Source: Flagellimonas onchidii (GTDB lineage Bacteria > Bacteroidota > Bacteroidia > Flavobacteriales > Flavobacteriaceae). Taken from it: a stretch of DNA of 64,000 nucleotides. Of the stretch, positions 17,373-25,325 are shown one piece after another (the first letter of the stretch is position 1; each line of letters starts with the position of its first letter). The position numbers and the translations under genes are program-made. Location: positions 119,894-183,893 of the forward strand of contig NZ_SRXX01000010.1 of the NCBI RefSeq assembly GCF_004804315.1, written 5' to 3'. The notes under the pieces are model-generated. The model ran no database searches. It saw only the letters and a list, made by a program, of their open reading frames with translations, and was not told the origin of the DNA.

Positions 17373-18122
17373 TCATTTCATAATTTCAAACAAAACTGGT
17401 CTACTCGGACTCGCATCGTTTTCAAAAGGTGCAACTTGAAGGTTCAAAAAATAAGAACCATCCTCAATTCCATTAGCTACATAAATGAACTCCGTAATAG
17501 TAGCATGTTTTCGAGGCATTCCATTTATATCCCAAAAGGCGTTATGGGCTAAAAGAGCACCATTGTCCTTTTCCTTATCCACAGACGGAAGATCCACCAA
17601 CAAATGGTCTATTCCTTTTTCCGCTAGATATTTTGCGGCTTCCTCCAAAAGGTACGGAGGATTGGTATTGGAGTACTGCTTTGAGCACTTGTCCTTGAGA
17701 TTAGGTATGGTCCTTATGATCAATGCTTCCCTCTTTTTATTTCCCAAGGCATATTTCAGTTGTTTTTCAGATATCACAAAGTCATCTCCCCGCTTTTCGG
17801 GAGCAATTGTAATTACTTCTGCCAAAAAGAAGTATTGCTGCAAATTCTGGTTTACAGAATGTGAAGCCTCGGTAATATGACCCAGACACTCTGTATGCGT
17901 CACATGTGAATGTGGATTGAACCAAATATCATTGAAATTAACCGGTGCTCCTTCCGACACCTTCCCTACAAAATCGCCTTCACGATGCGGAGTAATTGTA
18001 GGAGCATCCAAGTACCACGCATTTATGTTATCACTTCCATCGCGCAACGGTATAGAAATATCCAAGGGTTGAGACAAATCAATTTTGAAGTTTCTGGAGT
18101 TGTATTTTATGGCGGCAATCAT
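17373..18122 (-). CDS. Cyclase-family (kynurenine formamidase-like) protein
   Basis: 249 residues. The fold and an NPHSHVTHTECLGH segment place it in the cyclase/kynurenine formamidase family of metal-dependent amide hydrolases, although the usual HxGTHxDxPxH motif is modified here. A second conserved segment, HLLVDLPSVDKEKDNG, follows near residue 185. The start overlaps the end of hemW by four bases, pointing to co-translation. The exact substrate is not predictable; no other tryptophan-degradation gene is in the window. Confidence 0.78.
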   Translation of the reverse strand: MIAAIKYNSRNFKIDLSQPLDISIPLRDGSDNINAWYLDAPTITPHREGDFVGKVSEGAPVNFNDIWFNPHSHVTHTECLGHITEASHSVNQNLQQYFFLAEVITIAPEKRGDDFVISEKQLKYALGNKKREALIIRTIPNLKDKCSKQYSNTNPPYLLEEAAKYLAEKGIDHLLVDLPSVDKEKDNGALLAHNAFWDINGMPRKHATITEFIYVANGIEDGSYFLNLQVAPFENDASPSRPVLFEIMK

Positions 18123-19255
18123 GATTTCAAGTTAACCATAAATAAATCGGATGCAATTCCATCGACCAAAAATTTTCCTTTCTTAGTCGTCAACAATTTA
18201 TCTTTTACCACACTAAGTAAGCCTTGTTCTATATATTTTTTGGTATGAAGGTTTAGATAATCTTTATACTTTTCCCCAAAGTCATTTTCTATTTTTTCTA
18301 AAGAAACGCCCCAAATAGTTCGAAGACCTGTCATAATATATTCATTATATCTATCCGTTTTGGTCAAGGTTTCAATCTCACTTGACAACTCTCCTTTTTC
18401 CAAGGCCTTAATATAATGTATGTTGTTTCTGATATTCCAACTTCTTTTTTTTCCATCATAAGAATGCGCTGACGGACCTATGCCCATATATTTCTTCCCT
18501 TGCCAATATGCAGTGTTATTTTTAGAGAAATATCCCAACTTGCCAAAATTGGAGGTTTCATAATTCACAAAACCCTGTTGCTCCATTAGGTCCACTAGTA
18601 TATCAAACTGTTCTTTAGCCTTCTTATCATCCACATCGGGAATACTTCCCTTTTCAATAAGCTTTTTTAGGGCCGTTTTGGGCTCAACAGTCAACGCATA
18701 GCTGGAGATATGGGGTAAATCAAAATCCAGCGCTTTTTGAATATTGTCCTTCCAGCGATTATTATCCATTCCAGGAATACCGTAAATTAAATCAATGGTG
18801 ATATTATCAAAGTGTTTTTTGGACTCTTGGATACTGTGTTTGGCTTCATGGGCATTGTGGGCTCGATTCATCAGTTTTAAATCCTCATCATAAAAGGATT
18901 GAATTCCGATACTTAACCGGTTAATGGCTGTTTGGGCCAGTTGGGCAATTCGATTTTTAGATAAATCATCAGGATTAGCTTCTAAAGTAACCTCTGGATT
19001 CTGAATTACATTGTAATTGTTGTATATCGTGTTTATGAGTTTCTCAATTTCGGGAATTTCCAAAACTGAAGGTGTACCACCACCAAAATATATTGTTTCA
19101 ACCTTCTCGGATTCAAACTCTGTCTTTCGCAGTTCCAGTTCTTTTAGGAGCGAATTCACCATTGCCACTTTCTTTCCCATTTGCGTGGAAAAATGAAAAT
19201 CGCAATAATGACAAGCTTGTTTGCAGAATGGCACATGGATGTATATTCCGCTCAT
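18119..19255 (-). CDS. hemW: Radical SAM haem chaperone HemW
   Basis: 378 residues. The N-terminus carries CKQACHYCDF (Cys11, Cys15, Cys18), the CxxxCxxC radical-SAM cluster site. FGGGTPSVL, a GIQSF motif and the C-terminal HemW domain follow. HemW binds haem and delivers it to respiratory proteins; it was long annotated as an oxygen-independent coproporphyrinogen III oxidase. The short N-terminus with MSGIYIHVPFC is typical of HemW rather than HemN, which has an additional cysteine. It is coupled to the cyclase-family gene downstream. Confidence 0.93.
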   Translation of the reverse strand: MSGIYIHVPFCKQACHYCDFHFSTQMGKKVAMVNSLLKELELRKTEFESEKVETIYFGGGTPSVLEIPEIEKLINTIYNNYNVIQNPEVTLEANPDDLSKNRIAQLAQTAINRLSIGIQSFYDEDLKLMNRAHNAHEAKHSIQESKKHFDNITIDLIYGIPGMDNNRWKDNIQKALDFDLPHISSYALTVEPKTALKKLIEKGSIPDVDDKKAKEQFDILVDLMEQQGFVNYETSNFGKLGYFSKNNTAYWQGKKYMGIGPSAHSYDGKKRSWNIRNNIHYIKALEKGELSSEIETLTKTDRYNEYIMTGLRTIWGVSLEKIENDFGEKYKDYLNLHTKKYIEQGLLSVVKDKLLTTKKGKFLVDGIASDLFMVNLKS

Positions 19256-19260
19256 TTATG

Positions 19261-19308
19261 TGTACAATTAACAGTTGACAATAATCAATTTACAATGTAC
19301 AATTAACA
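19261..19308. repeat. Short AT-rich direct repeats beside four-helix-bundle gene
   Basis: A 13-base word (TGTACAATTAACA) occurs at 19261-19273 and again at 19296-19308, a 35-base period, between hemW and the four-helix-bundle gene. Each copy is followed by an imperfect GACAAT extension. Similar low-complexity strings often flank S23-like genes in Bacteroidota (recollection, not verified here). Confidence 0.55.
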
Positions 19309-19319
19309 ACAGACAATAT

Positions 19320-19676
19320 TTATTTATTGATTCTTGTCGTTTTTAGAATTGAGAACATTATTTTGGATAATTCATCCGCATCTTTAATTAATTCAACAGC
19401 TTCATTATCATTAAGGTAATCTGAATCTTTTAATAATGAAAGCCAATACTTGGTTTCAAGACTTTCTTTATATGAAATTGAAATCTTTGCCGAAAAGTCT
19501 GCCTTGGATATAGCTCCATTTGCTTCTGAAATATTGGCTCCTATCGAAGTGCCCGAACGAAGTAATTGTTTAGATAGAATATACTCCTTTTTTTCTTTAT
19601 TCAATTTTTTATACAATCGAATTATTTTCAATGCAAAGGCATAAGACTTTTCGGAAAGCGGATTTTCTTTGGGCAT
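19320..19676 (-). CDS. Four-helix-bundle protein (S23/IVP-like)
   Basis: 118 residues, all-helical, with the family pattern AFALKIIRLYKKL, LLRSGTSIGANISEANGA and a C-terminal SKIMFSILKTTR helix. These proteins were first seen in intervening sequences of 23S rRNA genes. Stand-alone copies are common and resemble the accessory protein bAvd of diversity-generating retroelements, but there is no reverse transcriptase here. The gene is wedged between hemW and ruvC. Its last 13 bases are identical to the last 13 bases of ruvC, so it may be an inserted cassette. Confidence 0.9.
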   Translation of the reverse strand: MPKENPLSEKSYAFALKIIRLYKKLNKEKKEYILSKQLLRSGTSIGANISEANGAISKADFSAKISISYKESLETKYWLSLLKDSDYLNDNEAVELIKDADELSKIMFSILKTTRINK

Positions 19677-19747
19677 GTAAGTAGGTTTTGATTTGTCATT
19701 GGAAACTTTTTAATTGAATATTGAGGGTTGTTCATTATTTATTGATT
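19320..19747. repeat. 13-bp direct repeat bracketing the four-helix-bundle gene
   Basis: TTATTTATTGATT occurs at 19320-19332 and 19735-19747, 415 bases apart. In both places it encodes the same last residues (Ile-Asn-Lys-stop), once for the four-helix-bundle gene and once for ruvC. It could be a target duplication or a chance match in AT-rich DNA. Confidence 0.4.
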
Positions 19748-20289
19748 TTTTTAGGATTTTGCTTTACAAAAGCCTCCCAGCCCGTATAGTGTTTGCCGAC
19801 CTCAACCCTACCCTCATTGTAAAAGTGGCAAACGGCCGCAGCCAATCCATCAGTACTGTCCAAGTTTTTTGGCAAGGATTTCAACTTCAAAACACTTTGA
19901 AGCATTTTAGCCACCTGCTCTTTGCTAGCATTTCCATTTCCGGTGATAGCCATCTTGATTTTTTTTGGCATATATTCTGTAATAGGAATCTGTCTGGAAA
20001 GTCCTGCCGCCATGGCCACTCCTTGTGCACGACCCAGCTTGAGCATTGATTGTACATTTTTCCCATAAAAGGGAGCCTCTATTGCTATTTCATCTGGGTG
20101 GTACGTGTCTATGAGCTCTAATGTACGTTCAAAAATTAGCTTGAGCTTGGTATAGGGGTCATCATACTTACGCAACATTAGCTCATTCATCTGTACAAAG
20201 TGCATCTGCTTGTTAATCACCTTAATGATTCCAAAGCCCATAACCGTTGTCCCAGGGTCAATTCCTAAAATAATTTTTTCCGTTGCCAA
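19735..20289 (-). CDS. ruvC: Holliday junction resolvase RuvC
   Basis: 184 residues with the RNase H-like resolvase fold: the first catalytic Asp in GIDPGT, the acidic residue in IAIEAPFYGKN, and the later NGNASKEQVA and DSTDGLAAAVCH segments with the remaining catalytic acids. RuvC cuts four-way junctions at the end of homologous recombination together with RuvAB, which are not in this window. The C-terminal tail (from about 160) is slightly longer than in E. coli. Four bases separate it from the upstream lipoprotein gene. Confidence 0.95.
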   Translation of the reverse strand: MATEKIILGIDPGTTVMGFGIIKVINKQMHFVQMNELMLRKYDDPYTKLKLIFERTLELIDTYHPDEIAIEAPFYGKNVQSMLKLGRAQGVAMAAGLSRQIPITEYMPKKIKMAITGNGNASKEQVAKMLQSVLKLKSLPKNLDSTDGLAAAVCHFYNEGRVEVGKHYTGWEAFVKQNPKKINK

Positions 20290-20293
20290 ATGA

Positions 20294-20767
20294 TTAGTTC
20301 GTGTTTAGTATAAGGGGGAGTCTAAATCTAAGGCTTACAGGCATTCCCCTTTTAAGGGCTGGAGCCACTGTGAGGTCCGCCAATCTTTCGGAAATTTGCT
20401 CATTAAAATTGGCAATTTCATTTAAAATGACCTGTTTTTCTTCAATTTCCACAATTGAAATAAACCCATGTTCATCTACCTTAAAATCAATATAGAGCGT
20501 ATCCTCCATATCGTTTTCCACTTCAAAGGAAAGACTATCCAACGTATCAGCAGCAATCTGCAACATTCTTGTTTGAAAACACTCTCTTTGAATTTCTTTG
20601 GGCGCAGTTTCATCACAACCTTCAAAAAGAGGATATTGGTCAACATCGTTCCAATCAATGGCCAAAAGTTCTTCGTTGACTCTATTTTTGGTCTGCTCTT
20701 CCTTTGAAGTGAACAGTTCACATGAAATGAGCAAACCCAAAAACGACAACAATATTAGCTTTCGCAT
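20294..20767 (-). CDS. TonB-C-like lipoprotein of unknown role
   Basis: 157 residues beginning with a lipoprotein signal (MRKLILLSFLGLLISC; Cys16 would be lipidated). The mature part has FEGCDETAPKEIQRECFQTRM and a C-terminal VDEHGFISIVEIEE-type pattern like the TonB C-terminal fold used by Bacteroidota energy-transducer proteins. It resembles a membrane-anchored relative of the TonB protein upstream and may have arisen from it. No partner is certain. Confidence 0.75.
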   Translation of the reverse strand: MRKLILLSFLGLLISCELFTSKEEQTKNRVNEELLAIDWNDVDQYPLFEGCDETAPKEIQRECFQTRMLQIAADTLDSLSFEVENDMEDTLYIDFKVDEHGFISIVEIEEKQVILNEIANFNEQISERLADLTVAPALKRGMPVSLRFRLPLILNTN

Positions 20768-20806
20768 ACAGCCCCAAATATTTGGCTGAAATTACGATTT
20801 TTTACA

Positions 20807-21403
20807 CTATTGTAACTTAAATGAGATTGGAATACTAAACGGAACTTCAACCGTCATACCTTTCTGTTTACCAGGTTGCATCCTAGGTAACTTGTCAATG
20901 ATACGTTTGGCTTCATCTTCCAATAATTTATGTGGTCCGCGCATTCTAAAATTAGTAATCTCCCCTTCTTTAGAGATTGTAAATATTACATTCACCCTAC
21001 CTTGAATCCCTTGCACCTGAGCTTCTTGCGGATATCTAAAGTTTTTTCGGATATGTGTTTGCATCATATCTTGAAAGCACCTTTTTTTATCCTCAGCGTT
21101 TTCGCAGCCCGGAAAAATTGGTGCTTCTTCAATTACGCCAAACGGAACTTTTACGTCCTGATCAACAATTCCTCCATTTGGAGCCGCTGTTTCTTCATTC
21201 AGGTTGAGACTACTTCCTGTTTGCTTGCGTACGGACACACTGAAAATTTCACCATCCTTCATAATAAGTTCTACCGAATTGCCAATTTTATCCTTCATAT
21301 CTATTGTGGTGGAAATCTTTTTATTTGCCACTTCACTAAGCAATTTCTCTTGTCTTTGTTTCTCCTTAGTGGTTAAGTCATTAAGGTTCAACTTTAAAAT
21401 CAA
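20807..21403 (-). CDS. TonB-like energy transducer domain protein
   Basis: 198 residues if read from a TTG at 21403, which lies inside the end of the M56 gene; no ATG exists until about residue 37. The C-terminal half (about 100-198) is a TonB_C domain with IFPGCENAEDKKRCFQDMM, FRYPQEAQVQGIQGRVNV and a final PFSIPISFKLQ. In many flavobacteria this domain is fused to the BlaR1-type M56 protein. Here the two frames overlap by 23 bases and differ by one, so this may be a split gene or a frameshifted fusion. It would be exposed in the periplasm if fused. Confidence 0.8.
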   Translation of the reverse strand: MILKLNLNDLTTKEKQRQEKLLSEVANKKISTTIDMKDKIGNSVELIMKDGEIFSVSVRKQTGSSLNLNEETAAPNGGIVDQDVKVPFGVIEEAPIFPGCENAEDKKRCFQDMMQTHIRKNFRYPQEAQVQGIQGRVNVIFTISKEGEITNFRMRGPHKLLEDEAKRIIDKLPRMQPGKQKGMTVEVPFSIPISFKLQ

Positions 21404-22337
21404 TCCGATCTGTACCTAGACGAACCACCACGGTTTCATCCAAAGGAATAAGCTCAACAGCTTCCTCCACTATTTTATCTTCTTTCTCGCAAGAAGTATA
21501 TGTAAGCATGCTTAACAGTATTGGCAATAGCAAAGCATACTTTAACTGATAAACTTTTTTTGATTTTTCTTTGGTCATCATAACTATCCGTTTTTTGATT
21601 AATGATTTTTTATAAAACTGGTTGACCAAACTGAAGTTTTGATTTTGGAATACTTCAGAAAGCAGCAACTCATACTGCTGTTTTTTATTTGATTTGGATG
21701 CCTGATCATCCGCAATAAATTCGTGGAGTTCCGAAATGCGCATCTGGTATAAATACACCAAGGGATTGAACCAAAACACAATGCGCATCAACTCAAAAAA
21801 AATAAGATCCACAGAATGCATTTGTCTTACGTGGACAAGTTCATGTGAAATGATACTTTCTTGTTTTTCTTCGGGAATGTCCGCTCCAAAAAACACGTTC
21901 CTAAAAAATGAAAAGGCCAATGAGCTTTGGGGGATGGTTATCTTGACAAAATCGGAATAGTATTGAATACTGCCTTTTTTTCTCAAGCGGTACAATCCCA
22001 TTAATTTGACCATAAACCAAATGAGCATGATTGCAATCCCTGAAGCAAAAACTATATACTCCCAAGTGATGGTTCCCCAAAAAGAGTCAGCAGCTTCGGA
22101 GGCCGTAACAACTACTTCATCTAATTGTAAAAAGAATGTCTGGAACGCAGCTAAGCTATTAGGAACAGTAGTTTTTAATGCCTCTATTTTTATCCATGGA
22201 AGAATCATTGAGAGTACAAACGTGGCCAAAAGGTAAAATCGGTTCCATTGAAAAAAAGTTTCCTTCTTCAGAAACAGGTCATAGACCAGTAAAAAAACCA
22301 ATTGTATTGTGATACATTCCAATATATAGGTTATCAT
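21381..22337 (-). CDS. BlaR1-type M56 membrane metallopeptidase
   Basis: 318 residues: membrane segments near 6-22, 33-50 and 93-112, a cytoplasmic zinc protease domain with HELVH at 165-169, FNPLVYLYQMR and an ELHEFIADDQ motif (third zinc ligand), and a last membrane segment near 275. BlaR1/MecR1 proteases sense an outside signal and then inactivate a BlaI-type repressor by proteolysis. The repressor gene overlaps the start by four bases, and a TonB-type domain follows. The sensing domain for beta-lactams is absent, so the signal is likely different. Confidence 0.9.
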   Translation of the reverse strand: MITYILECITIQLVFLLVYDLFLKKETFFQWNRFYLLATFVLSMILPWIKIEALKTTVPNSLAAFQTFFLQLDEVVVTASEAADSFWGTITWEYIVFASGIAIMLIWFMVKLMGLYRLRKKGSIQYYSDFVKITIPQSSLAFSFFRNVFFGADIPEEKQESIISHELVHVRQMHSVDLIFFELMRIVFWFNPLVYLYQMRISELHEFIADDQASKSNKKQQYELLLSEVFQNQNFSLVNQFYKKSLIKKRIVMMTKEKSKKVYQLKYALLLPILLSMLTYTSCEKEDKIVEEAVELIPLDETVVVRLGTDRIDFKVEP

Positions 22338-22696
22338 TTTTCTTCTTTTTTAATTTTTTGCATAATCTCTTCCAGTTCGCTTAAACTGATATCGTTCTTC
22401 TTCATAAAAAAGGAAACCATACTTTTAAAGGAGCCTTGAAAATAGCCGTCGACCAACTTTGATATGGACTGATTACTATACTCTTCCTTTTTCACCAAAG
22501 GAAAATACACATGCCCTTTCCCTACCTTTTCATGATTCACAAACCCTTTGTCTTCCAAAATCCTAATAATAGTTGATATGGTATTGTATGCCGGTTTGGG
22601 TTCGGGTAATTCTTTAAGTATGGCGGCAACGTTGGCTTTTTCCAATTGCCATAATAATTGCATTACCTCTTCCTCTGCTTTTGTCAATTGCTTCAT
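22334..22696 (-). CDS. BlaI/MecI/CopY-family repressor
   Basis: 120 residues with the winged-helix family pattern LTKAEEEVMQLLWQLEKA at the N-terminus, PAYNTISTIIRILEDKGFV in the recognition helix region and a helical dimerisation tail. Repressors of this family are cut by their partner M56 protease. The gene overlaps that protease gene and follows the thioredoxin-like lipoprotein by five bases. The tandem dyads at 24130-24161 are good candidates for its operators. Confidence 0.93.
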   Translation of the reverse strand: MKQLTKAEEEVMQLLWQLEKANVAAILKELPEPKPAYNTISTIIRILEDKGFVNHEKVGKGHVYFPLVKKEEYSNQSISKLVDGYFQGSFKSMVSFFMKKNDISLSELEEIMQKIKKEEK

Positions 22697-22701
22697 AACA
22701 A

Positions 22702-24117
22702 TTAGTTTTTCATATTAATTAATGTGATAAGGTCTTTTTTCAATGTGGGGTCAGATGGTCTTTTGGCATTATGGTGGATAATGTTGCCAAAATCATCTAA
22801 AAGGATATATCTAGGAATACTTTCGATACCCAGTAATTCTATAAATTCGGGATTGTTGTTTGTTTTCAACTGAACTCCTTTCACCTCATGCTTTCGTATA
22901 AAATCCTTCCATTTAGTAAAGGTGTCATCTTTATTTATACCGACAAACTTGATGTTTTCTTTGCCAAGATCCCTTGAAAGCTGGTTTAAATATGGAAATT
23001 CTGCAATACAAGGCTCACAAAATGACGCCCATATATCAATATAAACATAGTTGCCTTTAAAACTTTTCAATGAAGCTTCTTCACCATTTTCATCGATTAA
23101 AGAAACTTGCCTCAAAAACTTACTCCCCAAATTATTTTTTAAGGCTCCATACAGGGTAAAAAGTTCTTGTTTATAGTCATCATTTAATATGGCTTGATCA
23201 AATATTTTATGGAACTCATCTAATTCTTCAGTTTTTCCCATTCTCCATTTGGCTGCTACATAACCGACCTCATCTTTCACCTTCTGATTCGTAAAATAAT
23301 TTGATATAAAACTCATTTTTTCCAAATGCAGATCACAATCTATACATTTGAGTATATCTCCATTTGTATCTAGATCTACCACGTTTTTCAAAAAATAATA
23401 GTCATTAATAGCCAGCGTGGGAGCAAAAAAAGGAACGTCCAGCCATTGGTTATCATTTATATTTAATAACTCAATCACATCTGGATAATCATTTGAGACT
23501 TTAAAGCTTTTATCATTTGTAGTCAACCTTCGTAGAACTTCAAAATTCATCAATCGGTGGGCTTTCTCAGCCAAAAAAACTTTTCTTTCCAATTCATTGA
23601 AAAAATCATTTTCAACCTCCTTTTTGGATAAAAAGCTTAGTAGAACGTTCTCAATCGAATCGTTTAGCCTTAAAAATTTTTTCTCTGTCAATTTTGGGTA
23701 ATAGCTATAATGTGTCAAATGGAAAAGTTTTCCAACAAGAGCCTGTTTATCTGCCAAATACATATTCTCGGCGGCTCCCTTACCCTTAAATGAGATTCCT
23801 TGACTAGTTATCTTGAGCCACAAATCAAAATCTGGTTGTAGGTAAATATTATGTCTTGCATTGTTGTACTCCAAATAGTAATAACCTCTATCTACTTTAT
23901 GAAGAGTGTCTAAGAAACTAAAATTGTCTCCTTCAACAACAATAGTAAAGTAGAGGTCATCTCTTTCTGAAACTTTTTGTTTTCTAACATGAATAGTATC
24001 TACTGATATATTTTCCACCGCTCCATTTAGTATTACATAAGATTCTTTGTCAACTCTACATGAGAGAACAACAATGAACATTATTAAGAAAGCAACAGCC
24101 GAATTCAAACATTTCAT
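22702..24117 (-). CDS. TlpA-like thioredoxin-domain lipoprotein
   Basis: 471 residues. A lipoprotein signal ends in LSC (Cys20). Residues about 25-330 form an uncharacterised helical/beta region typical of Bacteroidota redox lipoproteins with a DUF4369-like start. The last 140 residues are a TlpA/AhpC-type thioredoxin domain with the redox pair in WASFCEPC. These proteins reduce or exchange disulfides in the periplasm. As the first gene before blaI and the M56 gene it is probably the structural gene controlled by this repressor system. Confidence 0.88.
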   Translation of the reverse strand: MKCLNSAVAFLIMFIVVLSCRVDKESYVILNGAVENISVDTIHVRKQKVSERDDLYFTIVVEGDNFSFLDTLHKVDRGYYYLEYNNARHNIYLQPDFDLWLKITSQGISFKGKGAAENMYLADKQALVGKLFHLTHYSYYPKLTEKKFLRLNDSIENVLLSFLSKKEVENDFFNELERKVFLAEKAHRLMNFEVLRRLTTNDKSFKVSNDYPDVIELLNINDNQWLDVPFFAPTLAINDYYFLKNVVDLDTNGDILKCIDCDLHLEKMSFISNYFTNQKVKDEVGYVAAKWRMGKTEELDEFHKIFDQAILNDDYKQELFTLYGALKNNLGSKFLRQVSLIDENGEEASLKSFKGNYVYIDIWASFCEPCIAEFPYLNQLSRDLGKENIKFVGINKDDTFTKWKDFIRKHEVKGVQLKTNNNPEFIELLGIESIPRYILLDDFGNIIHHNAKRPSDPTLKKDLITLINMKN

Positions 24118-24129
24118 ATCGCTAATATA

Positions 24130-24161
24130 ACTAAATTTTTAGTTTAAACTAATTTTTTAGT
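24130..24161. promoter_or_regulatory. Tandem dyads, candidate BlaI operator
   Basis: Two 14-bp inverted repeats lie 18 bp centre to centre: ACTAAA-TT-TTTAGT at 24130-24143 and ACTAA-TTTT-TTAGT at 24148-24161. They sit in the divergent gap just before the TlpA-blaI-M56-tonB operon. The second one ends in the -33 region of the plus-strand promoter of the DUF456 gene. Symmetry, spacing and position fit a BlaI-type repressor site. Confidence 0.6.
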
Positions 24162-24190
24162 TGAAAAATAATTGTTCACAACTAATTTTG
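24161..24190 (+). promoter_or_regulatory. Bacteroidota-type promoter for DUF456 gene
   Basis: TAATTTTG at 24183-24190 matches the TAnnTTTG -7 consensus, and a TTG at 24161-24163 lies 19 bases upstream, the usual spacing to the -33 box. The DUF456 start is 41 bases downstream. Confidence 0.55.
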
Positions 24191-24231
24191 TAACAAAACC
24201 CCTTTACATTTGTCTCATAAGAAATTAAACT

Positions 24232-24741
24232 ATGGACATTGCACTTCTTATAATAGGGTTCTTGTTAATGCTTGTAGGTATCTTGGGCAGCTTTCTTCCA
24301 GTTTTGCCAGGTCCACCTATCAGTTGGGTCGGATTGCTGTTATTGTATATTACCAAAGCGGTACCAGATAATTGGTGGATTTTAGGAGGTACTTTGGTAC
24401 TTGCCCTGGCAATTACGGTTTTGGACTATATTATTCCAGCTGCAGGAACCAAAAAATTTGGTGGAAGCAAAGCAGGGATGTGGGGAACCATTATTGGATT
24501 ATTGGTGGCCATATTTTTTCCCATATTTGGTCCATTTGGAATCATTATATGGCCTTTTATAGGCGCTTTGGTTGGAGAGTTGATGAACAAAGCTGACCAG
24601 AAAACCGCTATGAAAGCCGCGTTTGGGTCATTTTTAGGTTTTTTGACAGGGACCTTTATGAAGTTTGTTCTTACTGCAGGCTACTTAATCTTCTTTATTA
24701 TAGTAACCATAAAGTACGCAGCGGAGCTTTTCTCATTCTAA
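24232..24741 (+). CDS. DUF456 membrane protein
   Basis: 169 residues, almost entirely hydrophobic, with about four to five membrane segments and glycine-rich turns (GILGSFLPVLPGPPISWVG at the start, AAGTKKFGGSKAGMWG in the middle). This is the DUF456 pattern of small inner-membrane proteins with glycine-zipper-like helices; no function is established. It is transcribed divergently from the TlpA/BlaI operon, and its promoter overlaps a dyad that may bind BlaI, so it could be co-regulated. Its end overlaps the convergent nitroreductase gene by nine bases. Confidence 0.9.
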   Translation: MDIALLIIGFLLMLVGILGSFLPVLPGPPISWVGLLLLYITKAVPDNWWILGGTLVLALAITVLDYIIPAAGTKKFGGSKAGMWGTIIGLLVAIFFPIFGPFGIIIWPFIGALVGELMNKADQKTAMKAAFGSFLGFLTGTFMKFVLTAGYLIFFIIVTIKYAAELFSF

Positions 24742-25287
24742 CCATTCCACTTTATCTTCAATAGGCCTACGCGCTACTGAAGGAGGTTCTTCATCATAAT
24801 ATCCCATATAGAAAAAACCGAGGCATTTTTCGCCTTCCGGTAAATCCAAAAACTCATCCATATATTTTATGAGTCCGGGTGAGCTCCAATAACTGCCTAT
24901 TCCCATTTCCGTAGCACATAACCACATGTTTTGGACAGCCATGGCGGTAGCGGCAACTTCCTCCCATTCCGGTAAGCTTTCATTGGGGTCCCTTTGCATA
25001 CAAATTGCAATTACCGTTGCGGCCCGTTGAGGATTATCCTGAAGTTTTTTAATCTTTACCTGTTTGGGTTTTGGGTCAACTTCTTGGTATTTTTTGGAGA
25101 GAAACTCACCTAACGCTTCTTTTTTTCCATTCATAAAAACCTTAAAGCGCCAAGGCTCCGTTTTTTTATGGTTCGGGGCCCAATTCGCGGCTTCCAAGAT
25201 TTTTTCGATAGCTTCCTTCTCAATGGGTTTGTTGTTGTATTGAGCAGGAAAAATGCTCCTTCTATTTTTGATTAAATCAAATATCAT
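24733..25287 (-). CDS. Nitroreductase-family protein
   Basis: 184 residues from the ATG at 25287, which gives the usual family start MIFDLIKNRRS; an alternative start at 25308 adds seven residues. It shows an FMN-binding Arg pair near the start, ANWAPNHKKTEPWRF for flavin phosphate contacts, and GIGSYWSSPG near residue 135. It resembles the YdjA/TdsD-like branch of FMN-dependent NAD(P)H oxidoreductases. The substrate is unknown. The tail overlaps the DUF456 gene convergently. Confidence 0.9.
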   Translation of the reverse strand: MIFDLIKNRRSIFPAQYNNKPIEKEAIEKILEAANWAPNHKKTEPWRFKVFMNGKKEALGEFLSKKYQEVDPKPKQVKIKKLQDNPQRAATVIAICMQRDPNESLPEWEEVAATAMAVQNMWLCATEMGIGSYWSSPGLIKYMDEFLDLPEGEKCLGFFYMGYYDEEPPSVARRPIEDKVEWLE

Positions 25288-25325
25288 GGTCCATTTTATT
25301 TCGAGCAAAGTTAGGTATTGTCTTC

